Below are positions 47,701 through 59,525 of a stretch of DNA of 64,000 nt, in pieces. A model generated the notes under the pieces. It searched no databases, was not told the DNA's origin, and was given only the letters and a program-made list of their open reading frames with translations. Position numbers and translations under genes: made by a program. This stretch comes from Cryptomeria japonica (Eukaryota; Streptophyta; Pinopsida; Cupressales; Cupressaceae). How positions within the stretch are numbered: the first letter of the stretch is position 1; every line of letters starts with the position of its first letter. Where the stretch lies: positions 916,927,509 through 916,991,508 of the forward strand of contig NC_081414.1 in the NCBI RefSeq assembly GCF_030272615.1, given 5' to 3'.

Positions 47701-49711
47701 ATGGACTGGCTACTGGAAGAATTGCTTGCGAACATTGAGGCATTCCTTGGGGTGGACAGACTGCCGATTGGAGGCAAGTTGCACGTGTGTTCAATAGATC
47801 GTCGAGGGGAGGCAATTGAAACCAATAGTCAGATCATCGAGTTGAGGCAGCTCAACGGAGTGGAAGAAGAGATATCACCAAGGGGAACAAACCCGTGAAG
47901 GGTAGAGCAGATGATAGAAGACTTCAAGAATGAAGTGAGGAATGAAATCCAAAATGCTTTGGCTAGTTTGCAAAGAAACCCTAATTCTGATGATGAATAT
48001 GAGGAAATTGGTGAAGAGCTTGAGGAAGCTGAAGGACTGGAAGATGAAAGAGAGGAAAGATTCCTGAGAGCAGTGGTGTAAGCAAGTAAGGTTCATAAAG
48101 TTGAGGTTTCTAACTTTTTTCGAAACATTGAACCCGGAGGATCTGATCGATTTGATCAGAGAGTTGGAGGACTACTTTGAGTTTGAGAATGTCAATGACC
48201 CACAGAGAGTCCAGTTGGCATTGACCAATTTGAAAGGGCATGCTACCTTATGGTGGAAAGAATTGCAGAAAGACAAAGTGGAGAATGGTGAATTGAAGAT
48301 CACCCGATGGAGACAGATTGTTGCAAGATTGAAGGCCAAGTTCATACCAGGAGACTATGAATTGGAGTTGTTCAAGAAGTTGCAGAACTTGAAATAAAGA
48401 AACATGACTATGAAAGAATATACTGAGGGATTATACAAGGTGGTTATCAGATCTGGACATGGAGAGATGGACAAAGAGAAGGTGGCAAGGTACATCAATG
48501 GATTTTCTTTGAACATTTAAGATGGGATGAGTATGTTGAAGGTTTCCATAGTTGAAGAAGCTTAACAATATGCTTTAAAGGCCAAGGAGAAGATGAGAAG
48601 AAGACAATCGAATAAGGGAAAGGATAAATTCAAGATGAGTGATAGTATGAAGAAATCGGTTGAAGAAGGGGAGTCAAAACATAAGTGGAGTAAAAAACTA
48701 GAACATAAGACACTGAGGAAAGGTAGCAGCAGTACCGGTAGGGAATTTCTTGGCAAATGTTTCAAGTGTGGGGAAATCAGACATAGATCCTATGAATGTA
48801 ACCAAGGGATGGCAAGAAGTTGTGTGGTAAGTGAAGAACTGGATGGTACCGGATTTGACTGTGCACCGGAGCAAGAAGAATCCCTTATGTTCAGAAGAAA
48901 GGATACCAGATCTACTCAGAGGAAGAGTATTTTTTGGACTGTGTGCAAATCAGGTGGTAAGTGTTGCAAGGTCAATTTAGATAGTGGAAATACTGATAAT
49001 TTAGTATCTGAGGATATGGTTGTGAAGCTTGGGTTGAAGAGACTTAAGCATCCTTGTCTTTATGAGGTGAGTTGGTTACAAGATGATCAAAAGATAGAGA
49101 TAAAGGAGAAGTGTTTGGTGAGTTTCAATATTGAGCCTTTCATAGATGAAATTTTATGTGATTTTGTGTCCATAAGTGTTTGTCATGTCTTGGTGGGAAA
49201 ACCTTCATAGTATGCTAGAGGAGCTATTTATGACAGTAGAAGAAACCTGGTTACTATTGAAAAGCATGGGCAAAAGTTCACATTGATTTCTTTGAAAGAG
49301 AAAGAGAAGGAGGTGAAGAAACTGAGCCTTGACAGAAGTTGCACTATTGAGAAATCGGTGGTAGGGGCTATACCGAAAGGTTTGTTTGAACTGGTTGTAG
49401 AGGTTGTACCAAAGGATGACATGGGTTTGCAGAGGGATCTGACAGTTGAGCCCGAGGGACAGGTGGAATCGGTCAACGTAGAGCTTATGGTGACAAATTG
49501 GATGAAGTCCTATGGCAGAATCAAATTAGAGTTGAAAAAATAGAAACAATGTGCAAGCCTGAAGCAAGGAAAGAGCAACAAAGGGAGTCAGAGGTTAGAG
49601 AAGCCGGTTGAGGCACCAGAGGGGCTAAGGTAGAGGTTGGCAAATAAGGAAGATGTTTGGATTAGAAATGAGCATGGGATCTTCATTCTGAATCCTTTTA
49701 GATGTTCATGA
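47701..49711 (+). pseudogene. Element B gag and protease
   Basis: The ATG at 47701 follows the primer site. Gag: IIELRQLNGVEEE, EDYFEFENVNDPQRVQLALT, ATLWWKELQKDKVENGE, FIPGDYELELFKKLQNL, then a Lys-rich stretch and a CCHC knuckle CFKCGEIRHRSYEC (about 48758-48800). Protease: VNLDSGNTDNLVSEDMV with an intact DSG, then HVLVGKPS. After that comes a charged linker to NEHGIFILNPFRCS and a TGA at 49709-49711. Stops: TGA at 47896-47898 (Arg in the matching place in E), TAA near 48079, others near 48395, 48518, 48562 and 49208, and a frameshift in a T run near 48112. RT, RNase H and integrase are entirely absent. Confidence 0.88.
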
Positions 49712-49750
49712 GTTGCCTCTCATGGAATACCTTAATCTACTTGATTTGTC

Positions 49751-50560
49751 TGATGCAAGAGCATCCCCGGTCGATGTGCAATCTTGCATCAACCAAAAAT
49801 ATTTCCTTTCAATTTGTTCTTGTTTAGTTCTTTGTGAAGTTTTCCGTGTTCTTACTGGTAGTTGCTTGTTATTCGCGACAGATCTTATTTAGGTTTCTAG
49901 ACTATTTCATGTGCTTGATTCTAATTTTCTAGTTCATTTGGGTTCTTTTTCGGTCAGTTATCGCTTCTGGTTGACTATTTCTAGGTTTTGGGATAGTTCT
50001 TGTGCTTACCGATTGGTTTTCCTTCTTTACCGACACGATTCTTGGCATGTGGATCCATCTTGGGTCTTTTCTGATGTGCTTTAGCATGTGGCCGATGTTC
50101 CTGCTGAACCACATCACTTGGTTGTTATTTTTCAGAAAGATTTATCTAAATCTTAGGGCCGACCTAAGTACACGTTTCATTTTCTTGCTTTGGTGAATGT
50201 AATCTTATGAGGCCGACCGAATGTGTTCCAGTGGGTATAAATATGATGTCATGTAATTATTTATAAGGGCAGAGGAAGTAGAACTCAGAATAAGGATTGT
50301 GATTCGCATGTTGTGATCCGATTGATTCTTAGAGTCCCGGTTGGATTGTATCTGGCTTGAAGCCTGTTTGTAACTGGTTAACTACTAGATGTTCTTTGAT
50401 GATAATATGAAGATCGTTGGATGATTGTCGAAAGTTCTAAGGCTATAATATGATATGTTTATGTGAATTTGTTATGTTATCTTGCTTCTTTCATTGTGTC
50501 TCTCTTGTTGCATAAGCCGGTTGACTCTTTTGAGGGTTTTTACTAGTTATGGCTGCATTA
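49751..50560 (+). repeat. 3' LTR of element B
   Basis: Starts TGATGCAAGAGCATCC, contains gggtataaatatgatg (about 50234) and ends ggctgcatta, followed by catct. The terminal bases GATGCAAGA and TCTTGCATC are an inverted pair. Confidence 0.92.
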
Positions 50561-51009
50561 CATCTATATCTTCGAGTTCCAGATGTTTTTCTTGTGTTTG
50601 TCATCTGATTCGGATTTGAGTAGTGTTATTGAGGGCTTTCATGTAGATTCATGTCTTCTTGATCCTGATCATCTTTTGTTTCAGAGGATATTTTTACTAC
50701 AACATCATAGCAGTCATTCTACGACAAAGTTTGCAGCTTCTTCATACTTCACTAATTCTTCAAGCTTGCTTTGCGTTCCTATCTTTTGGAACATTCTTGT
50801 TTGGAGGCTTCTTAGTCCTTCACTTGAGCTTTCATCTCTCCTTGGAGAGGATTTTTGGTCCCAGAGGGTTTTCTCTTTTTCTCCATTTTACAGAGATTTC
50901 ATTGTACTTGGGTACCTCATCAGACCTTGTTTTTGGGACCCATTTTTAGCTTTCTAGCATCTAGTCCTTAGTTTTTTTAGCTTCTCCCTAACTTCATCTT
51001 AAGGGGGGG

Positions 51010-51367
51010 TGTTAGAGTAAAAGGTATTAGTTTACTTAATTAATTAAATCATATTGATTTAATAATTAAGTCACCTTTTCTCTATTTCACTAAGCTAAAT
51101 TTAGGAAGCTAAACTTAGGAATATTAATAATTAATTAATTATTAATTGTTTTTAGGGTTTATGTTTTTAGGTTTTGATCCCCTTTTATAAGGATTGATCC
51201 CTTTGTAATCCTTAACCAATCTGATTATCATTATTGCATATTCTTGCTCTAAGTTTTCAAAGCAATCTTTGTGTTTTGTGAATCTTCCATTGTTGTGACA
51301 GGTTATTTACATATTTACATACATGTGTTCATTGGGTTCTATGAGGTTGTATTCTACAACTTTAACA
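51010..51367 (+). repeat. 3' LTR of element C
   Basis: Same boundaries as the 5' copy, preceded by a run of seven G within the polypurine tract and followed by the target duplication ataat. Confidence 0.92.
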
Positions 51368-51372
51368 ATAAT

Positions 51373-53420
51373 TAATGTTGTTTAATTTTATTTTTTTAAA
51401 CAGTCTTATTGATAGATAAGTAGGAAGTTACAAAAACTATCTCTTGTGAGAATGAATGGTTCATTTAGCACTCAACAGTCTTACTCAAAATCATTAAAAT
51501 ATTTAACAACTTTGTTCGACAAGGAATGGATAGCTAAAAAAAAGATTACTTGATCAAAATTTATAGCAAAAGAACTATAATCAAAAAATAAATTAAAGAT
51601 TGTGAGAAACAAAGATTATGGTTTGTTAGTTATGACACAATTCAATTTTCAAATCCCTAAACTATCTATCTAATGAACATCAAATTATTTTTATATTGTT
51701 ATTAGATTTTGGAGTCCCAATCAAAATCAAATTCATTGACTCATATTTCATAGGTAGTAATTTACAAAAACCATCTCTCATGAGAATGAATGGTTCATTT
51801 AGCACTCAATGGTCTTCCTCAAAATCGTCAAAATCTTTAGCAACTTTGTTCGACTAGGAATGGATAACTAAAGCAGAAGATTACTTGATCAAAATTTATA
51901 ACAAAAGAACCATAATCAGCAAAGAAATCAGAGACAGTGAGAAACAAAGATTATGTTTTGTTAGTTTTGACACAATAGAATTTTCAAATCCCTAAACTAG
52001 TTGCATCTTTGTAAAGGACAAAATCAACGCATCTCTAAGTTTTGTGTCATCAATGCTGACATTTTTTAAAGAAACAATAAAATAGTTGATGATGCAATAT
52101 CAGTACCTTGAAATCATTCTTTACATAAAAATTTAACAACAAATTTATCATAATTAATGTTGATTAATTTTGTTTTTTTGAACAGTCTTATTGATAGATA
52201 GGTATTTATATTGTTATTAGGTTTGGAAGTCAGAGTCAAAGTCAAATTTATTGGCTCATATTTCAATAGTTTATACAAAAACTGTCTTTCAAGAGAATGA
52301 ATGGTTCATTTAGCACGCAACAGTCTTACTCAAAATCATTCAAATATTAAACAACTCTGTTTGACAAGGAATGGATAGCTAAAATAAAAGACTACTTGCA
52401 GAAGAACTATAATCAGAAAGGAAATTAGAGATGGTGAGAAACAAAGATTATGATTTATTAGTTATGACACGATTCAATTTTCAAATCCCTAAACTATTTA
52501 TCTAATGAACATCAAATTATTTTTTATATTGTTGTGAGATTTTGGAGTCCCAATCACAGTCAAATTCATTGATTCATATTTCATAAGTAGTAATTTACAA
52601 AAACCATCTCTCGTGAGAATGAATGGTTCATTTAGAACTCAATGGTCTTACTCAAAATCATTAAAATCTTTAACAGCTTTTTTCGACTATGAATGGATAA
52701 CAAAAGGAGAAAATTACTTGATCAAAATTTATAACAAAAGAACCATAATCAGCAAAGAAATCAGAGACTGTGAGAAACAGAGATTATGTTTTGTTAGTTT
52801 TGTCACAATACAATTTACAAATCCCTAAACTAGTTGCATCTTTGTGAAGCACCAAATCAATGCATCTCCAAGTTTTCTATCATCAATCCTAACATTTTTT
52901 ATAGAAATAATGAAACTGTTTATGGTGTAATATCAGTACCTTGAAATTATTCTTTACATAAAAATTTAACAACAATTTTTTTCTTTAAACAATGTCTTAT
53001 TGATAGATAAGTTTTTATATTGTTATTAGGTTTGAAAGTCAGAATCAAACTCAAATTTCAATGTCTTATTGATAGATAAGTTTTTATATTGTTATTAGGT
53101 TTGAAAGTCAGAATCAAACTCAAATTTATTGGCTCATATTTCATGAGTAGTAGTTTACAAAAACTGCCTTTCATGAAAATGAATGGTTAATTTAGCACAC
53201 AACAGTCTTACTCATAATCATTAAAATCTTTAACAACTTTGTTCAATAAGGAATGGATAGCTAAAACAGAAAAAAGTTAATTGGTCAAATTTTTATAGCG
53301 GAAAAACCATACTCAGCTAAAAAATTTGAAACAGCGAAAAACAGAACTTATGATTTGTTGGTTTTGACACAGTTCAATTTTCAAATCCCTAGACTACCTG
53401 AACTCGTGAACATCATTAAA
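51373..53420. repeat. ~800-bp tandem repeat array with ~330-bp internal repeats
   Basis: The phrase cttattgatagataa recurs at about 51403, 52185, 52993 and 53062. The phrase gaatgaatggttcattta recurs at about 51452, 51786, 52297, 52615 and 53180 (alternating spacing about 330 and 510). Each ~800-bp unit therefore holds two related subunits. A further unit lies left of element C (about 37560-38042), so C and its passengers sit inside the array. The frame 52613-52828 is one unit read by chance and is not conserved in its neighbours. No domain was recognised. Confidence 0.82.
52990..53127. repeat. Perfect 69-bp tandem duplication
   Basis: Bases 52990-53058 (caatgtcttattgatagata..) are repeated without a difference at 53059-53127. 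It must be much younger than the array containing it. Confidence 0.92.
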
Positions 53421-53640
53421 ACTTCGATTTTTTTTTCATTAAAGAAACCACAGCTAAATATGCCATATAATTAACCTCACAATAGTGGCTGCCATGATCT
53501 CTGCTTAAATACTAAAAATACAGCAGGTCTGTATTCAGCATTAAAAATGAAAAGGGAAAAGTTGTAGTTCTTACTATGTATAAGCTGACCAACATTTAGG
53601 TTTCCTTGAATAGAACCTCAGACTGCATCCTCTGCACTGC

Positions 53641-54072
53641 TCATAAAAGCAGTGGTAGAAATTCTGTAAAACTTGTATCATCTATAATGCTCTCTAAGTT
53701 GTCAAACATTTCATTATCATACGCCTTGTCTTCAACTTGTATTTCAAGACAAACAACTTTTTCATTGATGTTGTGGGTGTTGCAGGAGACTTTTGTGGGT
53801 TGTGGCCTGTGGAGAATGGAAGAATACTTCTCTTCATTTTCATATCTGGGTACCTTGGATTGAGGGCTCCCATCACAATTCCAGTTCAGTTCTGCTGAAG
53901 AAGAAGAAGAAGATTGTGAAGATGGAGATGGTGGCCTCTTTCTTCCAGTGAGAGATTGCACAACAGCACGGAATTCTGACTGGCTTGTCTTAACCATGAT
54001 TGGGTTTCCAACGTGAGTTACTCTCACTCTCTCAGCTGAATCGAACCTCTTAGAGGCCTTCTCTGCCATCAT
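53641..54072 (-). CDS. VQ-motif protein (143 aa)
   Basis: An intact intronless frame with the VQ signature F34-R-A-V-V38-Q39-S-L-T42-G43 in the context NPIMVKTSQSEFRAVVQ. VQ proteins are small plant nuclear (some also plastid) cofactors that bind WRKY transcription factors in defence and development. The N-terminal side VRVTHVGNP and SEFR recall the sigma-factor-binding (SIB1/SIB2) type, but I cannot name an orthologue. After the motif come a basic RKRPPSP stretch, a Ser run (about 52-59), and an acidic C-terminus ending FTEFLPLLL. The start has two adjacent ATGs (54072 or 54069). Length is normal for the family. It is the only undamaged host-type gene found, with the repeat array on its 3' side. 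A TTTATAA-like box lies about 255 bp upstream (near 54326). Confidence 0.88.
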   Translation of the reverse strand: MMAEKASKRFDSAERVRVTHVGNPIMVKTSQSEFRAVVQSLTGRKRPPSPSSQSSSSSSAELNWNCDGSPQSKVPRYENEEKYSSILHRPQPTKVSCNTHNINEKVVCLEIQVEDKAYDNEMFDNLESIIDDTSFTEFLPLLL

Positions 54073-56693
54073 CTATTTTCTCACTTGCATGCAAAATACT
54101 CCCTCAAATCTAAAATTCAGAATAAGCTCTTCCCAATAGAATGACCTGAATGATTGAAGGGATTGAGGAATCATGAACAAGATGATTTGTTGGGCACATA
54201 TCTGAATCAGATTATTTATCGATTGCTTTACTAGTTTATCGAGAGATTAAAAGATCTACTATGCTTTTTTGAGGTTGATGTCAAGGATGTGACTCATTCG
54301 ATGAGATCTGTAAAGTGTCTTGGTTATAAATGAATAATACATGATAGTTTTATCTCTTTAAAGTTTGGCCCTAGTGAAGGGAATATTCCACCCTTCCCTA
54401 CACAAACAGAGTCAAGTGCATGCTGGAGGTACAGTGCATCTGATGGAATTATTGGATGACCACTAGTTTTCGCAACGAATAATTGCTTTTTGTTTTATAT
54501 ATTATTGGATTTTATTCAATTGATATGGGTGATGGTATGTTTCTTGATTACACCTTCCACCAAGGTTCAAATTTTGGGAGGTATAAGGGATGAGGAGGGG
54601 ATCATCTCCGAACAATTTTGGTGTAATAGCAACCCTTCAGCCTTTCATAGAAGTAACAGTATGAGCTCATGCTTCAATATCAAGTAGTAAAATGAACTCA
54701 TAAATGACATAAAATCCTCCATCAAACAAAATAAATAATATGGGCTTTCCTCCCTTATTGCTTCCATTAGTTGAAAAATATTTTTCATGGGATTAAGGTA
54801 AATGAATGAAAGTTAAATTGATTTTAGTAATATTTATGACATCAAGTAATTCATAAGATTAAGTTTCAAGAACATAAGAATAGCATATTGACAAATTATA
54901 AATATTGATAATGCAACAATTTTAACAAAGTTTTCGTTAATAATTGTCTTAAATTATAGATATTTTTGTTGATAGATAGAAAAGGTCTTCTTTAAGTAGG
55001 TAAAACTATTTTTCTCATGTTGTTTTATTGATCACGTTAGTATTTAGATAAGGTAAGATTTTTACTTCTTCCCTTCAATGTAATGGATTTCCCCTTAGAT
55101 ATGTAAAGGTGGAAAGTAGGTGCCTTGCTCTTTTACAATTTCTTTTATATCAGATTTTGTGGTTGTTTTAAGTATTTGTGTTAGCACATGATTTTGATTC
55201 ATTTGACTACATTTCTTTTAAGTATTTGTGTTAGCACATGATTTTGATTCATTTGACTACATTTCTTTTGAGTCAATTTATCATAACGTTTTTTTAAGAT
55301 ATTTGAATTATACCGTAATTTATTTTCATATTTTATATAATTCTTATGGTGATGTTATATGGTGAAAATGTTATTTGGATGTATTATTGATCATGCAATC
55401 TAATTTAACTTTGATTTAATGTTTATGATTTGTTTGTACTATAAAGATTATAAAGCATATAGTAGTTTAACTTTTAGGTGTCGCTTTCATTTAGTTGATT
55501 GATCATTGACTCCTTGTCCACAATGAATGTGTTGTTTAATAAGTCTCTCTTATAGAAGATGATGGAATTATAAGATTAGGTTCTAACTGCATTTATGTAG
55601 TTATAACATCATTGCAAAAGCATAAAAAAATATGAATTGTTGGTTGCAATTCTCTTTTTTTAATCATTTATTTAAAATCAACTTGCAAAAGTAATCAAAT
55701 AGTCATCAAAATAGTAATATTTAAAATTAAAATAAATGTAACAAGTGGAAAATTTGACTATAACTAAAATAAAATTAAGTTCCTTTGGGAGTAAACTTTA
55801 CTAATTATACTCAAATTAAATGTAATTAGTTAAAATGCTTAAAGAGATGAATTATTGAAAATATTTACAAACTAGAAAAATAAATGGAATGTAATAACCA
55901 TAGAAATGAAAAATAGAAATGACGAAGAATCTATAATTGAAACTTGAGCATCTTGATCAAGGATGTTGATCAAGATGTCAACCTGTAGCGTGGACATTCA
56001 TGCATAGTGTTATCATCTCACATACAATCTGAACAGAAAATATCTAAAAGACGCATGAAGGATCTACTCTATGCTTTAGTTAACCTACAAAACCTAGAAA
56101 TGGAAATGTATTAGCAAACACTATGTAAAGAAATAAGCTAGAAATAAATTAAGAATAAGATAAAATGAATAAATAAAAGAAATGAATAGTAACCAAGAAC
56201 AAGAAAACCTTAGTGCACATTTAGGTATCTTCGAAATACTTGTACATAGAAAGAAGAGGAATAGTGTTTGGAGGTTGTTTAAGGATTCAATTAATCAAAT
56301 TCTTGTTTTGGTGTTTCCATTTTCACAATAATCAAGATAGATAGATAAAAAAAAGAATTGTGTTGTTATTTTAAGTGCATATCTAAATAAGAATAGTGAA
56401 ATTAAAAATAAACTGAATTGATAAGGGATGTGATAAATCTCCAAAATGTTCAGAGGCACAAAAAAAGATATTACCCATTAGAACCATGTGAGAATGTTTT
56501 GATAGTGTTGTAGTGAGTTGTATGGAACTCTATGTGAGCTTGAGAGTGCAAGAAAACCAAAAGATTCAAGAGAAGTTGTGTAAATGTAATTTTTATTTTA
56601 GAAATGAGAAGAGGGGAAATGAAGTGACTAACAAGCAATTAGGAATCATTTTGAGTCATTTTCATTGACCTAGGTAGCTAACAAGTGGAAAAA
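54073..56693. other. AT-rich intergenic region upstream of the VQ gene
   Basis: No supported gene or element end. The first few hundred bases should contain the VQ promoter. The remainder is AT-rich, and the frame 54490-54687 has no domain. A perfect tandem duplication lies at 55171-55270. Confidence 0.55.
55171..55270. repeat. 50-bp tandem duplication
   Basis: agtatttgtgttagcacatg.. (55171-55220) is repeated at 55221-55270 with only the last base changed (a to g). Confidence 0.92.
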
Positions 56694-56930
56694 CATTCAA
56701 AAACAACATTTCTTTTTTTTGCTTCGTAATGGGCCGAAGCCGAATCACTTTTGACTGGAGCTATGAACTAGTGAGACCATATTTTTGAGGGGCTTCATCC
56801 TCAGATTTGTTCGGCAATAACACCCTTATATCTCCTTGTGTTGTCTTATCTATCCTCTCATCCAAATTTGACCAGCCATAACTCCTTATCTCTCCACCCC
56901 CCCAGGTCAGCACAAACACCTTATCACTCC

Positions 56931-57727
56931 TGATGTAGCCATGGTTCGAAGGGTCCTCAAGGAGAAAAATCCAAATCATGCAGCAATAGTAACAGAACAT
57001 AAGCACCAACACAAAATAGATAAAATGCTAGATCAGACATTCACAATATCATAGATTCATCTTAAATTAGTGAGCAAACATGCAGGCTTAATGGACTAGT
57101 TACAAAACACATTCCAGGTTACAATCCATCCAGACCTCCAAGAGGTGTCCTCATATGAACCAAGAATTAATATCATCATATCTTTCTACTATTTTCCAAA
57201 GAATCAAATACAACAATGTATATAGCATCTGGAACACATTTGGGTCAGCCACAAAAGATTACACTCTCCAAGGCATGAAAATGAAACATGTAAAATAGGT
57301 TGGACCCAAAGTGTGAAGACCTCCTCCACCAAGGACAAGAATGAAGTGCGGACCACCAAGGAAGGTCGGCCAAGGGCCTGGGAACATCATGTGTGGTGCC
57401 AATTAGATCTGCAGGTCAAGGAAGTGCTCCGCAAGAGAAAAATCCCCAACTAGCCAATAAGCTCAAACTGCACCGGGAACCAAGAAATAGACAATCCGGA
57501 AGCAATAACTTACCAGAAAATGGTCCAAATGAACTAAAAATCAAAAGCAAGGAACAAGAACAAGTCTAGAAGCCAAAACTCTGATCCACAACAGAAAATA
57601 AATAACTATTAGAGAATGTCGGAAGAATCACAGAAGCTGCAAAACAGAACCAAACAGGAACAAAGTTGAAAACAAATATTTTTGGTTGATGCAAGATTGC
57701 TCATCAACCGGGGATTCTCCTGCATCA
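56931..57727 (-). repeat. 3' LTR of element E
   Basis: Starts on the minus strand at 57727 with TGATGCAGGAGAATCC and reaches AATCTTGCATCAACC within 45 bases, as in B and F. Confidence 0.9.
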
Positions 57728-57766
57728 GACACCCTAGGTAGACAAAAATGTTCCATTAGAGGAAAC

Positions 57767-59398
57767 TCATGAACATCGAAAAGGATTCGAGATATAGATC
57801 CCATGCTCATTCTTGATCCAAATGTCTTCCTGGTCTACAAGTTTATTTCTCCTTACCTCTTCCGATACCTTGACTAGATTCTCAAACTTCTTCTTCTCTT
57901 CTCCTCTCTCTCCTTGCCTCATACCTGCACACTGTGTCTTACCACCACTCTCCTTCTTCTGCAATGCTGATTTATTTCCTCCACAAGAATTCATCTTATT
58001 TGTCACCATAACTCTAACTTTACTGGCATCTAGTACCACCTTGCTATCAAATTCATCAACAAGGTCCTTCAAATCCATGTCGTCCTCTACATCCCACTCC
58101 TTAGCACAACAACTTTTCACTAAACTCAAATTTTTTACCTCTTTCTCCTTCTCTTTCAAAGAAGCCGAAGTAAACTTATGCCCATCCTTCTCAATAGTGA
58201 TCAAGTTTCTTCTACAATCATAAATAGCTCCTCTATCAAACTGCCAAGGTCTACCCAGCAAAACATGACAAGCATTCATAGAGACAATATCACACAAGAC
58301 TTCATCTTTATAAGGTCCAATATTAAAATTCACACAACACTGCTCTTTCATCTCTACTGCATGATCATCTTTCAGCCAACTCATGCCGTATAAGGACAAG
58401 GATTCTCAAGCCTCTTCAGACCAAGCTTCTCCACCATTTCCTCAGATACCAAATTATCAGTACTTCCACTATCCACAATAACCTTACAACACTTACCTCC
58501 AGATTTGCATATAGTCCAAAAAATATTGTTCCTTTATGTAGGTTCAGTCTCCCTCGTGCTCTTCTCCATCAAGACTCTTCTATGCATAAGAGATTCTCCT
58601 TTCTCCAGTTCTACCACACTCTCATCTGTAGCTCCAATTTCCTGGTCTTTATATGCCATGAAATTCCTTGCCATTCCTTTCATACTAGTTCCCTGGGAAC
58701 AAAGCCTCCTCAACTGTAGAAATATTTAGCATACGCATCTCATCGTGAATGTTAAATCCAAGTTTATTTATGTATCTAGCCACCTTCTCCCTATCAATCT
58801 CTTGATGTACAGATCTGATCACCATCTTGTAGAATTCCTCAGTATACTCTTTCACATTCATGTCCCTCTTCTTCAAGTTCTACAATTTCTTGAACAATTC
58901 CAACTCATAGTCTCCTCGAATGAATTTAGCCTTCAATCTTACAACTATCTACCCCCAACTGGTGATTTTTATCTCACCATTCTCCACTCTATCCCTTTGC
59001 AACTCTCTCCATCATAAAGAAACATGCCCTTTCAACTTAGTTTATGCTAACCTAACCCTCTGTGGATCTTTAATATCTTCAAACTCAAAGTAGTCCTCCA
59101 ATTCTCCAATCTAATCTATCAAGTCTTCTAGATTCAATGTTCTTAAAAAGTTAGAAACCTCAACTTTATGAATTTTACTCACTTGTGCCACAACTCTAAG
59201 AAATTTATCTTCTCCCTCATTTGCTGGTCCTTTAGCCTCTTCGATCTCCAGCTCTTCCCTGGCCTCTTCATATTTTTCTTCTGATTCTGGATTCCTCTGC
59301 AAACTAGTCGATGCATTTTGGATCTCATTCCTCATCTCATTTCTAAAATCCTCCATCATTTTCTCTACTCTTCTAGGGTTCAACCTTCTCAGTGGCAT
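57767..59398 (-). pseudogene. Element E gag and protease
   Basis: Gag part from the ATG at 59398: MPLRRLNPRRVEKMMEDFRN, EVSNFLRTLNLEDLID, LFKKL, KKRDMNVKEYTEEFYKMVIR and EKVARYINKLGFNIHDEMRM. Stops lie near 59111, 59054 and 58900, and the zinc-knuckle region is degraded (58684-58400). Protease part (58399-57767): YGMSWLKDDHAVEMKEQCCV, ACHVLLGRPWQFDRGAIYDC and a charged linker to DIWIKNEHGIYISNPFRCS. The protease active site lies in the degraded part. The coding end is the same as in element B. Confidence 0.85.
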
Positions 59399-59525
59399 CT
59401 CTTCCCTTGATCCGATGCAACTGCCTCAACTCAGCGATCTAACTACAAAGTTCCAATTGCCTCAAATTAGCGATCTGCTCACCCAAAGGAATGCCTCAAG
59501 GCTCACAACCTACTCTGATACCATC

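Larger units (their letters stand above)
39951..50560 (+). mobile_element. Element B: gag-protease-only chromovirus relative, split by copia
   Basis: The 5' LTR is in two pieces (39951-40120 and 47043-47681), the 3' LTR is 49751-50560, and the target duplication is catct (39946-39950, 50561-50565). The primer site tggtatcagagttgg lies at 47684-47698. The interior codes for gag and protease only and stops about 40 bp before the 3' LTR. LTRs differ by roughly 13% (hand count over parts). LTR starts match those of F and E, so B probably used chromovirus enzymes in trans. Confidence 0.92.
38043..51367 (+). mobile_element. Element C: short-LTR element with non-coding interior, hosts B and copia
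   Basis: LTRs of 357-358 bp at 38043-38399 and 51010-51367 (TGTTAGAGTAAAAGG..CTTTAACA), target duplication ataat (38038-38042, 51368-51372), primer site tggtatctgagc (38400-38411) and polypurine tract cttaaggggggg (about 50998-51009). Without nested B the interior is about 2.0 kb (38412-39945, 50566-50997). I find no gag, protease, RT or integrase in it, so it is non-autonomous. LTRs differ by about 4-5% (hand count). The uninserted sequence is preserved in the paralogous repeat at about 52106-52190. Confidence 0.92.

Noticed and set aside
52613-52828. 71-aa frame inside the ~800-bp repeats
   Set aside because: The same subunit is broken by stops in the neighbouring copies and no domain is visible.
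57813-58223. 136-aa plus-strand Ser/Phe-rich frame
   Set aside because: It is the shadow of the gag-protease frame of element E on the other strand.
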